Source: Strigamia acuminata
Taxonomy: Eukaryota; Arthropoda; Chilopoda; Geophilomorpha; Linotaeniidae
Reading direction: 5' to 3'
Length of the DNA: 64,000 nt
Assembly: GCA_949358305.1 (NCBI GenBank)
Contig: OX442315.1
Coordinates: 27,306,427-27,370,426 of the forward strand
Positions 20,717-31,885 of the stretch are shown piece after piece. The first letter of the stretch is position 1, and each line of letters starts with the position of its first letter. The notes under the pieces were generated by a model that saw nothing but the letters and a program-made list of their open reading frames with translations, was not told where the DNA came from and ran no database searches. Both the position numbers and the translations under genes were made by a program.

Positions 20717-21365
20717 TTCAACTTCCGGTTTGTCTAATTTTGGGTGTTTTTTCCAAAAATCAATTCACCGTAACAAAAAATTAAAATTTGGGCTTCGTAC
20801 CGCCCTAGAACAGGTCATTCTACACATTATGAAAAAAAGAAATAAAAAAAAGACTCATTTTTCGGCGCTGTGGACTGGAAGTACGAATGCTGAAAACTCT
20901 GATTTACGGCAAACTTTAAGCATACCGGAGCGCCACCTGGCGGAACCCGTGTTCTTTAATGTTCGCCCGATACGAATTTTGATGTTTTCGGCACTAAAAA
21001 AGGATTTAAAAATCCTGAAACCACGCTCATTTGATTGGAAATTGCATTCTGCACAAGTCTGTATGTTTCTTTTTTCAATTCGGTAAAAAAAAAAAAGTTT
21101 TTTTTTACGATTGTAGCCGGCTACCGCATGGTCAATTAGTAAGAAATTTGAATTTAGCCATAAAAACAAAAAATATGAAAAATGAACGGTTTAAAAAATT
21201 AAAAATATGTTTCCTGTGCAGAATTTGCCGCTCTTTCAAATGGTGCTGATAACTTTTTGATCTGAGCTACATTTTTTTTTTTTGCTAAAAAATGATTTGT
21301 CATTTGACAAATTTTTAGCATAGCTATTTTTAGCAATTTATCAGGGATACAGCATAAAAGCCTTT
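20655..21365. mobile_element. MITE-like element A, ends AAAGGCTTTTA
   Basis: Terminal inverted repeats AAAGGCTTTTA (20655) and TAAAAGCCTTT (ending 21365) bound about 711 bases without transposase. Inside are a (TGTC)n run at about 20685-20715, then CCGGTTTGTCTAATTTTGGGTG and a GGAGCGCCACCTGGCGGAACC palindrome-like segment. It is non-coding. Confidence 0.65.
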
Positions 21366-21397
21366 TTCAAAAACGTAGTTTTTTTGGTTTACTTGTT

Positions 21398-21931
21398 AAA
21401 GGCTTTTATTTAACTTGACTTGAACGTTTGTGTGTGCCTGTGTGTGTGTGGTTCAACCTCCGGTTTGTCTAATTTTGGGTGTTTTTTCCAAAAATCAATT
21501 AGGCATTAAAAAAAATTAAATTTAGGGCTTCGTCATGTCCTAGAACAGGTCATTCCACACATTATAAAAGAATAAAATAAAAAAAAGACTCATTTTTAAG
21601 CGCTGTGGACTGGAAGTATGAATTAAAATTCTGATTTACTGCAAAATGTAATCAAAACGGAGCGCCACGTGGCGGAACCCGTGATTTTTAATGGACACCA
21701 AAATGTTCGCCGATACGAATTTTGATGTTTTCGATACCAAAAAAGGTTAAAAAAAATTCTGAAACCAGGTTAAATCTAGTTAAAACAAAAATTCCTATCT
21801 GCCCATATACTTTTTTTAAAAATATTATTTAGAAAAAGTACTTTGTTGAAAGTTTTTTGGTACGATCACGAAACAATCTGCGGTAATAGCGCATTCTGGC
21901 GGCAATTTGAAAAACCAATTTAAAAGCCTTT
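21398..21931. mobile_element. MITE-like element B, related to element A
   Basis: It has the same ends as element A (AAAGGCTTTTA / TAAAAGCCTTT), the same internal order and about 80% similarity in the first 300 bases, but a (TGTG)n run instead of (TGTC)n. It lies 32 bases after element A in the same orientation. The pair is conserved in copy 2. Confidence 0.65.
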
Positions 21932-22154
21932 TTCCAAAACGTAGTTATTTACTTGTTATACCGTTACAACGTCCTAAAAAGTTTGGTAAATAAAATAAGG
22001 CCATAAATAAATAAATCAAATCAGTTTAAATCCAGTCACAACCAGTTTGCAAAGTAACTTTTATTATTTCCAATTACAAATCTGAGTTGCATCCGCAACA
22101 TATGGTGCCAAAGCCTGGGAAATTATTAAAAAAAACCAAGAAAAATTCGATTCA

Positions 22155-22706
22155 ATGGCTGATTTGGAGAAAAATCGAAGACAAAGAGAGGCAGCGAGGA
22201 CGAACATTCGCAATATATATATTTCAATATATTTAGGACAGCTGAAGCAAGCCCGAAAGCATTGAAGCCGACATTAGATAAAGCTGAACAGAGACGTCCA
22301 CGTCCCGTATCGGTGCACGTAATTCCTCCCCTTGATCAAGCTCTTGGTGGAGAAACCGTTCTCGATTCTAATGCTCCGAACATCGTAGCTGTCGTCATGC
22401 CTTTTAGAGCGGATCCTGGTCATGTAATTGCAGTGGCTCCCGAAGACGATGGGAATAATAACCAGGGTAAGTTACATCTAACTTGGCATACCACTATTTC
22501 CGTTACATTTGGTTAGTTTACTAAAAATCACTAATTTTTTATTAACTTATTGGGATTTATATTCAGGTAACGGTCTCAGTCACGGTGAATGTCTTTGCCA
22601 ACTGTGTACCTGTTGCGATTATTGCAGGCAGGGGAACAGCGCTGTTATTCGTCGCTGCGACTGTACGCCTCGCGACGCAAATCTTCCGACCGAGTGTGCT
22701 TGCTGA
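22155..22706 (+). pseudogene. Small Cys-rich protein gene, copy 1 (one-base frameshift)
   Basis: This is the same two-exon gene as 37603-38155. Exon 1 runs 22155-22466 (donor GTAAGT) and exon 2 runs 22567-22706. Near 22215 copy 1 reads CAATATATATATTT where copy 2 reads CAATATTATATATTT; the one-base difference moves the first 20 codons out of frame with the rest. Without it the protein would match copy 2. Either copy 1 is broken or it uses another start; the downstream frame is open from before 22262. Confidence 0.55.
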
Positions 22707-22778
22707 CCGTGTTGAAGCCCGAAGTCATTCCAGATCCACCACCTCAGCTGCTTCAACCTATTCTCGTTTAACTTTATT

Positions 22779-23231
22779 TAATGTCCGGTATTCTAAGTTT
22801 GCGAATAATTGGTTATTTGTATCGTTGAAATTGATTTGTTTAAAATTTAAATGTATTTTTATTCTTTGCTAGTTTTTTGCTAAAAATGTTTTTCAGTTTT
22901 GCTAATTTGTTATATTACTTTGTGTGCTAAATAAAATTTATTCATAAAACTAACTTAATGCATTTTTATTCGTGTGGTGTATATACATGTACGGTGTACG
23001 TCTATTAATGTCCGGTATTCTAAGTTTGCGAATAATTGGTTATTTGTATCGGTTGAAATTGATTTGTTTAAAATTTAAATGTATTTTTATTCTTTGCTAG
23101 TTTTTTGCTAAAAATGTTTTTCAGTTTTGCTAATTTGTTATATTACTTTGTGTGCTAAATAAAATTTATTCATTAAACTAACTTAATGCATTTTTATTCG
23201 TGTGGTGTATATACATGTACGGTGTACGTCT
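22779..23231 (+). repeat. 227-base tandem duplication downstream of the Cys-rich gene
   Basis: Two units beginning TAATGTCCGGTATTCTAAG (22779 and 23006) differ by one inserted G and one A/T change. Each unit contains an AATAAAATTTATTC polyadenylation-like signal, so the gene has two candidate 3' ends. The duplication also occurs in copy 2. Confidence 0.85.
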
Positions 23232-23389
23232 TTTAATAATTTAGCGATCTTAAGGTAGTAAGTTAAATTATAATTTAAATAGAAAATAATAAAAAAAAGT
23301 AGCTGCATTCAAAAACTCTAAAAGGTATGCAAAACTGGTTTCGGTTTGCACGTGACGTCATTCCCATTGAATAACATGGGAAAAATAAA

Positions 23390-23660
23390 CAAAAAGTTGA
23401 TGAAAAAAAGTAAAAAATAACAATTTAATGAAGAAAAAATTAAAAAATAACAATTTAATGAAGAACAAAGTAAAAAATAACAATTTAATGAAGAAAAAAT
23501 TTAAAAATAACAATTTAATAAAGAAAAAAGTAAAAAATACGGTAGCAATTTAATGAAGAAAAAAGTAAAAAATACGATAACAATTTAATGAAGAAAAAAG
23601 TAAAAAAATACGGTAACAATTTGATGAAGAAAAAAGTAAAAAATTACAATTTATGAATTT
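23390..23660 (+). repeat. About 30-base minisatellite, AACAATTTAATGAAGAAAAA core
   Basis: Eight or so tandem units of AACAATTTAATGAAGAAAAAAGTAAAAAAT-type sequence lie 250 bases upstream of the Tudor-like gene. They are pure A/T-rich spacer. Confidence 0.85.
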
Positions 23661-23906
23661 AATGAATAAAAAAGTACGAAATTGCAATTAATTTAAAAGA
23701 AACTGTCAAAAATAAAAAATAGCGACGAATAGAATAAACAAATTCATTGACGGCGTTTTCTCCGATCCAATCATGTGTCATATTCAAATTAGTATTCTTC
23801 TGCTATGTAAATTGATTTCACTGTCGAAAATATAGTATAAATAGGCTGAAATGTGCTATCTACGTTAGTTGCCGCTCAAATTCGATAATATATAGCACAG
23901 CAAACC

Positions 23907-25191
23907 ATGGATCCTAGCGAAGATCATGATCGAAGTTTTTATGAACCAACAGAGCCAACAGAGCCAACAGAACCAACATTACTTGAACAGGCAGGATTTA
24001 GAACGCCTCCTGATATTGATCTGAGTAAGTATTTATTTGGCAATTGTTATTTGAGTTTTATTTACTTTGTTGTTTTTAACAGCGCATTTTGATTTTGAAG
24101 ACTTTCTCAAGTTGGTTAAGGACACCGCTTTTGAATGCGTCATAATTTTAACCGTCACATGTAGAAAGGAATTTTGTAAACAAATACAAAGGAGCCGACT
24201 TTATAAATCGCTCAACGGAGACTTAAATGAATTCTACGAACAACTTTCGGTATATAATTTTTTAATTTTTAATTTTTTAATTTTTAATTTTTTAATTTTT
24301 AATTTAATTTTTTCATTTTTTTTAAGAACAAACATAACTTTATTCACCCGTTAAGAGGCTTAACCTGCGTTATGAGATCTGACATTGACAAGTGGAGCCG
24401 AGGTATTTGTTTGAGCTCTCCCGACAAAAATAATCGCATCATTTCCGTGTTAAATGTAGATGAGGGGCACCAGGAAAGTGTACATATTTCAAATGTAAAT
24501 ATAAATTACAGTCAAAACTCTTTATAACGAATTATCGTTTAATTTGTCCTGTTCTACAATTTCAACAATTTTAAGGAATCGGGATAAAATTAACATGAAA
24601 CTTGCAAGTGGTGATAAAAGTTTACAAAAAAATAATGCTTGGTGCTAAAATTTGATTTTTTCACCTAATTCGTTTTAACGAATTCTCGTTATAACGAATC
24701 GATTCGTCCGGTCCTTTGCGATTCGTTATAAAGAGTTTCGACTGTATAAATTACGGAGTATAAATTATAAATTAAATTATAAATTTTTATTTCAGGTTAA
24801 ATTAATCGAACGGAAGTTTTTGCGACATCCAGTGTTTTTGATAAAAGAAAATCCACATGGATTAACATGTGAAGAATTTGATGTAAACGCATTTTGCGAT
24901 GCTGTTGTTTTCCGAGATCAAGAGGAGGAGAGGACGAAAGAGGACGAAAGAGACCAAAATGAAAATGTTGAAGTTGAAGCAGAGATTTTTTCAGGCGAAG
25001 AAGGGATGATTCAAGAGGAAGAAGCTGATGTCCCTGAACAAATGATTCTAGTTGAAAACAGGATGGAAATAGAAGATGTGGTCGAAAATGCAGCAAAGGA
25101 ATATTATCTAAGAAACCGAGAGGACATAAAGGCCCGCGCATGTATCTTACCACAATGTGAAACTCCTGAAAGTGGAAAGCGTGCCAAGTGA
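23907..25191 (+). CDS. Tudor-like-domain protein, intact (copy 1)
   Basis: Four exons (23907-24024, 24083-24249, 24327-24494, 24796-25191) join in frame to 282 residues, all with GT-AG borders. The acidic N-terminus contains an EPT repeat. Residues about 96-165 (LRGLTCVMRSDIDKWSRGIC...VLNVDEGHQESVHISNVKLIERKF) follow the layout of a single Tudor domain: G-x-C start, W-x-R-A/G-x-I strand, a short VDxG-like turn, then V-x-x-x-x-L. Known Tudor domains read methylated Arg or Lys, often in germline RNA pathways. An acidic stretch (EEERTKEDERDQNE) and a basic tail (SGKRAK) follow. The family assignment is by pattern only. Intron 3 holds a 236-base MITE. Copy 2 of this gene is destroyed. Confidence 0.6.
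24509..24744. mobile_element. Pogo/Tc1-mariner-type MITE in intron 3
   Basis: A 236-base element is flanked by TA target duplications (24507-24508 and 24745-24746). Terminal inverted repeats of about 25 bases, CAGTCAAAACTCTTTATAAC and its near-complement ending GAGTTTCGACTG, differ at one position. No transposase is encoded. Copy 2 has it at 39958-40193, so it predates the array. Confidence 0.88.
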
Positions 25192-25577
25192 AGAGCTGGG
25201 ATATGTGTTACTTTTACGTTCATTTCCTCCAATTGTGAAAACTAACTGAACTGACCTAGAAGAATTTTTGTTAATTTATTTCAAATTGTTGCATGTGTTA
25301 TTTTTGTATTTACCAACTTCAGTTTTTGTTGCATGCACTGTCCAGGCGGAATGAAAGAGCTTTCTAATATTGCAAAATCCGAATGCTGTGTGGCTTGTCA
25401 ATGCAAAAATGAGTCGAAAAATGAAAGTGAAAAGCGTGCCAAGTGAAGAGCCGGGATATGTGTTACTTTTACGTTCATTTCCTCCAATTGTGAAAACTAA
25501 CTGAACTGACCTAGAAGAATTTTTGTGAATTTATTTCAAATTGTTGCATGTGTTATTTTTGTATTTACCAACTTCAG
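25167..25577 (+). repeat. 255-base-period direct repeat at the 3' end of the Tudor-like gene
   Basis: 25167-25322 is repeated at 25422-25577 with two or three changes. The repeated part includes the final codons (AAGCGTGCCAAGTGA) and the 3' untranslated sequence. The unit ends in a splice-acceptor-like ACTTCAG, after which an open stretch (CMHCPGGMKELSNIAKSECC, further Cys) runs into the second copy of the terminal codons. This could be an alternative last exon. Confidence 0.7.
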
Positions 25578-25662
25578 ATTTAACCAAAATAAAATTGTTT
25601 CATTTAAAACACGTTGTAGTTTTAATCTTGTTTCAGTTAGCAAAAGAGCATAGAAATAATCT

Positions 25663-25985
25663 TTGTTTATAAAATTTTTATCGGATATTGGTTCGATACA
25701 AAGTGTAAGCACAAAAGTACATAGAAAATTTAGGTTCAGGACAAAAACTCGAGAAGGAGCATCAACTGAAAAAATAGATGATGATTTAGTTGCAGCCGTC
25801 GAAGCTTTTTTAAACAATTTCAACAACCCAGAACCCAATGGACATGTGCACCCAGCTGTTGCTGCTCTTGGAGATTTAGCTGACCAGCCTGCATGTTGAC
25901 GCGGATATCGAGAAACTGCAGTTCGACCTTGAACTTGGTGATGAAAATGATAATTTAAATCACCCTGAACCTAACGATAATAGGT
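25663..25985 (+). other. Unassigned open segment upstream of the TBC1D31 piece
   Basis: An open stretch (FRTKTREGASTEKIDDDLVA..., Asn/Pro-rich) runs to 25899. A second frame (HVDADIEKLQFDLELGDEND) continues to a good donor (AATAG|GTAAGC). The frames differ, so this is either two exons or a damaged one. I do not recognise the family. The following 600 bases (25986-26610) hold no gene that I can see. Confidence 0.35.
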
Positions 25986-26610
25986 AAGCTTTACTTCTGC
26001 TAATTTTATTCATGGTTAATTCAAGTTTTCATATCTCGAAATCTCAAAGTTTGCAAACTAAATGCACGCATTTATTCGTTTCCAAGTTCCGTCCATAAAA
26101 ATACTAAAACCAATACGATGGCTGAAAATAATTTCATACCACATGTATATGGAGCCATCAGGTATTAATTAGAGTCCGCAGCTAGGAGAGAAGTAGAACT
26201 GGCTAACATCAGTTTGATATCAATTTCTCTAAACCTTGATTAATTTTATTGAGATTTCAAAAATTTTCAGAAATTTATCATTTTGTTCCACAGATGTCGC
26301 CACTGTGCCTATGAAATGTACACAGTGTAATACCAGTGAATGCCGCTGCACGGCTCTGTTATTTGGAAAATAAGCATCGTTTATTTCTTTCCATTTAGCG
26401 GGAATCTTCAGAGCTCGCTCGTGGTGAACTACTAGTCCAATACAATCTAAAGCTTAACATGTCCCTTGGTATGTCCTCTGTAGTATGAATTCTAGGTCTC
26501 CGTAGAAATCTGGTATCGAAATTTTAAATTCCTTTTTCAAAAATAAGAAGAATTAAAAATTAATGAAGTTTAAATGCAATATTAGTAATTTGCTTTATTT
26601 TTTGTTTCAG

Positions 26611-27387
26611 AAATTATTTCCTTCTGGTAATCAACGGAAGTGGAATGCATAATATTTGTGTCGATATAAAACAGTCAAAGACGAATGGTTTCTTGTGGCA
26701 TGAGAGACAGAAATCGAACGAGAACACCATCTTTGAAAAACGTCGATTGTGTCATAATGGGTATTTGTCCTCTATTTTACAGGCTGGCAATAAGGTACTA
26801 TTTTATTTTATATTTTTCAGATTACTTTTACGTGTTAATCCTGTAGCTGCAACCGATACATCAAAATTTACCCAAGCTGCGTTTGGTGGTTCATTTGGTC
26901 AATTTGTAGCTTGTGACCAATTGGGAAAATTATTTTTGTTTGAAATCCAATCAAACAGGTATGATTAAATGCCTGATTTCTTCTGGAATAAATCTTTTCA
27001 TACGTTGTTATTGCAGATATCGATTAATTACACATTTACCGAGCCAACCTCGCTGTATAATATGGAACGGTTACTATCCCTCCAAAGTTCTAACGTCTCT
27101 GGAAGATTGTTCTCTCTGTTATATAGATATAAGTATGAATCATGTTTCTTTTGTTCTGTTTTTCAAGATTTTGTATTGAAATTTTTGGTTTTAGTTAGCA
27201 GAAAATGTGAAAAATTAGCAGGTCATTCAACACCGGCTTTATACGTTGACATACACCCGCGAGGAAATCGTGCTGTCTCGAATTCAAACCACGAAGCAAT
27301 TATTTGGGACTTGCAATCCTGTACCCAGATACAAAAATTAAATATTACTCACGAAACGGAACTAATTGAGGTTGTGCAATGCATGAT
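26611..27387 (+). pseudogene. N-terminal fragment of a TBC1D31/WDR67-like WD40 gene (copy 1)
   Basis: Four exons (26611-26794, 26821-26958, 27017-27132, 27195 to about 27380) keep normal borders. The peptide pattern follows the start of TBC1D31: a LWHERQKS segment, then FGGSFGQFVACDQLGKLFLFEI, WNGYYPSKVLTSLEDCSL and a WD40 blade (AGHSTPALYVDIHPRG...AIIWDL...KLNI). TBC1D31 is a centriolar-satellite WD40 plus TBC-domain protein. Here similarity stops after the third or fourth blade and runs directly into K-Cl cotransporter sequence, so the TBC domain is absent. No clear start codon was identified. Confidence 0.7.
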
Positions 27388-28514
27388 CTATTTTGCTACG
27401 AACCACACGAAGAGACGTGTGATCGATATTTCAGAGACCACACTGTGGAAGAGCGATTGGCCATCTCGGGTCTCGCCAGCGGGATTTTTTTCGGTATTTA
27501 CACATTAAAAGTTACCAAATCTGATGCATTTATAAACGGTCAAATTTTTGTGTTTAATTTTGCTAGAAAACCTGTGGCCTCGTTATTTGGAAAAAGACGC
27601 AATAATTGAAGATACCGAAGAAGAGGAATTCACAGAGGACAAATTTGCATGGGTATTTGCAGATATCACCACCAGTTTCACCATTTTGGTGGGAATTTAT
27701 TTCCCTTCTGTGACAGGTGATAATTTCGATTGTTGATCAAAACATGTTAACGAGGTCACGTTTGTTTATAAACAGGAATCATGGCTGGTTCCAATCGTTC
27801 TGGTGATTTGGCAGACGCCCAAAAGTCCATCCCCATTGGCACGTTAGCTGCCACTTGCACGACATCTTTTGTCTGTATCCTTTGTCGGCCACTTTAACTT
27901 TTTCTGTCAGGGTTAAACGGGTTAAACGTTTTAGCTTCCTTGACAAATTAATGAAGATATCTAATGTGTATTCTTATACACGGCATCAATTGATGGACTT
28001 CTAGCCAGAGACAAGTAGGCTTTGACAGAAAACACGATAATAATTGTTCTAAATGTTTGTTTATATTTTAGATTTGGGCAAAGTATAAACGGGAAATTGG
28101 TCATAGCCAATTTAGCTTGGCCCAATGAATGGGTCATTTTGATAGGAGCATTTTTGTCCACTTTGGGAGCTGGGCTCCAATGTCTTACGGGTCATATTTG
28201 CTTGATTACGAAAATGTTAGTGAAATAGTGATTTAAAATTATTTGTATTTAATTAATAGGTGCTCCTCGTTTGCTTCAAGCAATTGCCAAAGACAATATC
28301 GTCCCGTTTTTGAATATGTTCGCCGTTACATCGGCGAGCGGAGAACCCGTGTTAGCGCTCCTGCTCTGCGCTTGCATCTGCGAATTGGGAATTCTCATCG
28401 GAGCCCTTGACGAGCTCACTCCTATCGTTAGCATGTAATTAATCGTCTGTAATTAATAAGCGGAGTTTAGAGTGATGATTTTGATTTATTTCAGGTTTTT
28501 TCTTATGTGCTATC
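27388..28514 (+). pseudogene. Central fragment of a K-Cl cotransporter gene (KCC, SLC12A4-7 type)
   Basis: Exon pieces at 27388-27493, 27567-27716, 27776-27874, about 27955-28016, 28072-28190, 28260-28434 and 28495-28514 encode the central transmembrane core: [122 protein letters not shown]. These are diagnostic of KCCs, which move K+ and Cl- out of cells. The 5' third and the whole C-terminal half are missing. The exon at about 27955 lacks a clean acceptor and frame. The last exon changes into Jarid2 sequence after MFFLMCY. Confidence 0.85.
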
Positions 28515-31500
28515 AGTCAGCGTATAAAAGAGAAAACTGAAGTGAAAAAAAATAAAGTGCCAGTTTGTAAACCGCAGGCGAAGAAAGAAGTCGCGTGCAC
28601 AAAGCAGAACGCAAACAGTGTAAAGAAAGTGACGAAATTTATCAAACGAAGTCCCATTGCTAAAACCACGAAAACTACGGTGAACGAAAACATTCGTTAC
28701 GAAATTCTATTAGGTTTGGATGATCACTGTAATTACACGAAGAAACCACAGATTTTCATGTGCAAGCCCGTTAATACGAAGAATATTAAAGAATCGAAAA
28801 GAAAAACAGTAAAACAAATTAAACAAGAGGATTCTTCATCGTCTTCAAATGCGGAAAAAAGCGGATGTAGCTCCAGTTCAAATCGCGAGAAAGGTGGGCG
28901 ATTGATACTCGATTCTAGTGACAGTATATCTGAAATATTGAACGACTCTTGTTCGGAAATGCCGGAGTTGGATGATGGAAGTGTTCATGTTGGCGAAAGT
29001 ACATCTATAGCCGTGAAAGATAACATAACGAGTAACTCTGTGGCGATACAAGTCAATCTTGTGGACGACATATCTGACTTTGAGGATGAGATGATCGATT
29101 TCAACGGGTCTGAGTTTGGAAGTGATAGTAGTTTGTCCCTCGAGAGGATCTTGACACCTTCGTATTTTAGTGAAGGTTTCACTGGATCGTCCAGGGGACG
29201 ACTCGATTTGCTTTTATGTCCGAGTAACCAAACTGTAGAGAGTCCTAAAACTGCCAAATCCACGCGGTCTAGTGACGGTTCACTGCCTAATAAATGTCCG
29301 TCTCCGAACATTGTTGTTCCAACGACGCCGAAAAGCAAAGCGAAAACATCCACGCCAAAACAAGAGACGAGTAAAGCTGAAACCGTTCAAGTTAAAAGGT
29401 GAGTAGGATTGCGATAAAAATTCTTTACTTACCAATAATATTTATTTAACTTATTTTTAGGAGGGGTCGTCCACCGGGATCGACTAAAAATGTTAAAAGT
29501 GAGCCTGTTCAACCGAAACAAGTAATCAATACGACGCCAGTTGATGAAACTGCTGTTACGTTACTCGAAGCTCCAACGTTTACTCCTACTGAAGAGGAGT
29601 TTCAAGACCCGATTGAGTATTTTGAAAAGATTCGGTCGGAAGGAGAAAAATATGACATTTGTAGGATTATTCCACCTGCGCCATTTAAAGTGAATTTAAT
29701 TTCTTTAATTTGGATTTTTATTTTATTTTTATTATATTATTTTATATATGTGTTTTTTTTTTAGCCTGAATGTAAGATAAATGATGACATGAGGTTTTCA
29801 GCTCACAACCAGTACATTCATAAAATGTTTCACAGGTCAGTAATGCGTTGCAAACTTAAATTGAGTGATTTTTGACATTATTTAATAGAAGTGGGCCGAA
29901 TGTACTTCGTATGGCAAGCATTCGTCGACATTTGGAGTCACAGGGTGGGAATTTGGATCAAGTTCCACTAGTAAGCAAAGCACGCCAAAGTGGTTTATAC
30001 AGATTAAAATTTATTTTTTGTTTTAGATTGGTGGTATGGAACTCGATCTTCCCAAACTGTACCAAACACGATGGCAATTGTTGTGTCTGCGACGCGCCAT
30101 TAAACAATAAAACATACTATCATTGTATCTTGAGTTGCTGGGACACCGTTGCCCAGCAACCCAATCTTTGTTGACGCTATGCTCTTGCATAGCCCGAATA
30201 TCTTCATCCAATACACATTAGTAATGTGGTTCAAGCAGGAGCCCCAGCCAGAAGAAGTAGAGGTAAATTTTAAAAAATTTAAAAAAATAAAATAAAGAAC
30301 AATATGGTATCTACTATTTATTATCTTAATTTTTTAGAATGAATATTAGAAGTTGGTAACCGAAAAACAGGATCATGCCTGTGTACATGCAGGAAATATT
30401 GACAGCAGTGTTTACGGTTATGGATTTACTTCTAATAAAAGCAGTACATTTTTACGGTACCGTACAGTATTAAAATCATACCTTTGGTCGTCTAAATTAA
30501 AAAGAAAAATGTTTAGACATCCATGGAATTTGAAAGTTCTAACGAATAATTCTGGAACGGTTTTACGAAGCATGGGCCCGATAATGGGTAAGTTAATACC
30601 GTCAAATTAAAAAATATATTTTTTATAACGCGTTTGTTTTTTAAGGTGTAACAATCCCTACATTACACGTTGGAATGTTATTTACAACTGGATGCTGGTA
30701 TCGGGATCCTCATTGTCTACCATGGATTGAGTACTTGCAAGCTGGAGCAAGTAAAATATGGTAATCGCGCACAAACATTTACCATAAGCTCAGTAGTGTC
30801 TTTAACTGATCAAAATTGAATTTTAGGTATGGTGTTCCTGCGAGTCAAAGTCAAGAATTTCGTAATGCCATGAAAAAGGTTGTTCCAGAGTATGTTACCA
30901 ATAATCCTATTTGGCTAGCGTCCGACACAGCTATGGTAAGGATTCTAAATAAATTTGTTGCATTTATTGTAGTACATATACAATATTTTGATGTTGCAGG
31001 TTCCTCCTTCTCAGTTAATTGCAAACGGAGCTTCTTTATGTCGCGTAAAACAAGACAGTGGTCAATTTGTTGTCGTATTCCCTAGGGCTTTTACTAGTAC
31101 AATTTGTTGTGGCTATACAGTGTCGGAAAGTGTATATTTTGCTCATCGAGAATGGCTAGAGAATGCGGAAGCTGCATTTAACGTAAAATCTGAAATAGTT
31201 GTTAAAGAAATTGCTAGTGGTTAATGTTTATTAAATTTTTCATTATTTCAGGAGATTCGTGCCAGTTGCGAGCCGCCTGTGTTTTCTCTGGAACGTCTTT
31301 TGTTTTGTATTGCATTAGACAACAGGAGTGAACTTGAAGTGTTACTAGTTATTCAGCCAGTCATGGAACAGATTAGACAGAATGAATTAACGTTGAGGAA
31401 AACACTTCACGACCTTGGGCTGAAAACATCGGAGCATTTACCCAATTCGGATGCTCGTGATGTAAAGCGAAGGCGAACACGCAGCCCGGAGGAGGATGAA

Positions 31501-31885
31501 GAATATGAATGTGACGTTTGCCGTGCAAACTGCTACGTATCCATGGTAATTTGGAAATTAAAACGAAATTAAACGTTGTATTTTAAAATTCGATTTTTTA
31601 AATGTTATTTTTAGGTGATTAATGCGGATGAAGACATTGTTTATTGTCTTGAACTTGCCATTGAACATTTTCAAAAGAAGAAGAAGAGAGATCTGAAATA
31701 TTTCAAATTGCTGTACAGCTACGATCAAGTAATGACTAAATTCGGACTTGATTCGGAATAAGTAATAAATTTCAATTTTTTGAATTTTTTAGGGAGAACT
31801 GAAGGAATTAGTTGAAAAGTTGGAGGATAAACTGGGCACACATAGTCAGAGGAAAAGCAACAAAAAATCACTTAAGAAAAAATGA
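28515..31885 (+). pseudogene. Jarid2-like: Jarid2-like gene with in-frame stops (spans copy 1/2 junction)
   Basis: Exons: about 28515-29398, 29461-29689, 29765-29835, 29889-29970, 30027 to about 30108, about 30120-30262, 30338-30587, 30646-30760, 30827-30935, 31000-31182, 31252-31545, 31615-31728, 31793-31885. The first is a Ser/Lys-rich N-terminal region; then an AT-hook-like [10 protein letters not shown]; JmjN ([20 protein letters not shown]); start of ARID (IRRHLESQGGNLDQVPLIGG); JmjC ([20 protein letters not shown]...GASKIWYGVP); and a C-terminal zinc finger. The ARID exon hits TAA at 30108-30110 and most of ARID is missing. A TAG at 30347-30349 replaces the Trp of the conserved EYW-(K/R)-LV motif. 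Jarid2 normally acts with Polycomb repressive complex 2. Confidence 0.85.

Larger units (their letters stand above)
14988..31090. repeat. Tandem segmental duplication, copy 1
   Basis: The sequence from 14988 reappears from 31091 (offset 16103) and again from 58883 (a further 27792). Identity starts sharply at TTACTAGTACAATTT: the base before differs (A at 14987, T at 31090). Offsets drop to about 15450 after 19000 because copy 1 carries about 650 extra bases around 17,950-18,900 plus one extra 19-base unit at 16,784. Outside the leucine-rich-repeat gene and its 3' side the copies are nearly identical by eye. Private substitutions and indels in each copy show they are real loci rather than one locus assembled repeatedly. 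Confidence 0.93.

Noticed and set aside
20685-21086. 133-codon open frame beginning with repeated SVCLSVCLSV
   Set aside because: It starts in the (TGTC)n microsatellite of a MITE-like element and has no splice or family features.
23238-23262. TCTTAAGGTAG resembles the conserved 28S rRNA segment used by R2-type elements
   Set aside because: Only about 11 bases match and the flanks are plain AT-rich spacer, so it is chance.
23390-23660. Regularly repeated units suggesting a CRISPR array
   Set aside because: The units are direct AT-rich tandem repeats without unique spacers, in a eukaryotic context.
30023-30211. Minus-strand open frame over the damaged ARID exon
   Set aside because: It overlaps a clear plus-strand Jarid2 exon and has no recognisable motif.
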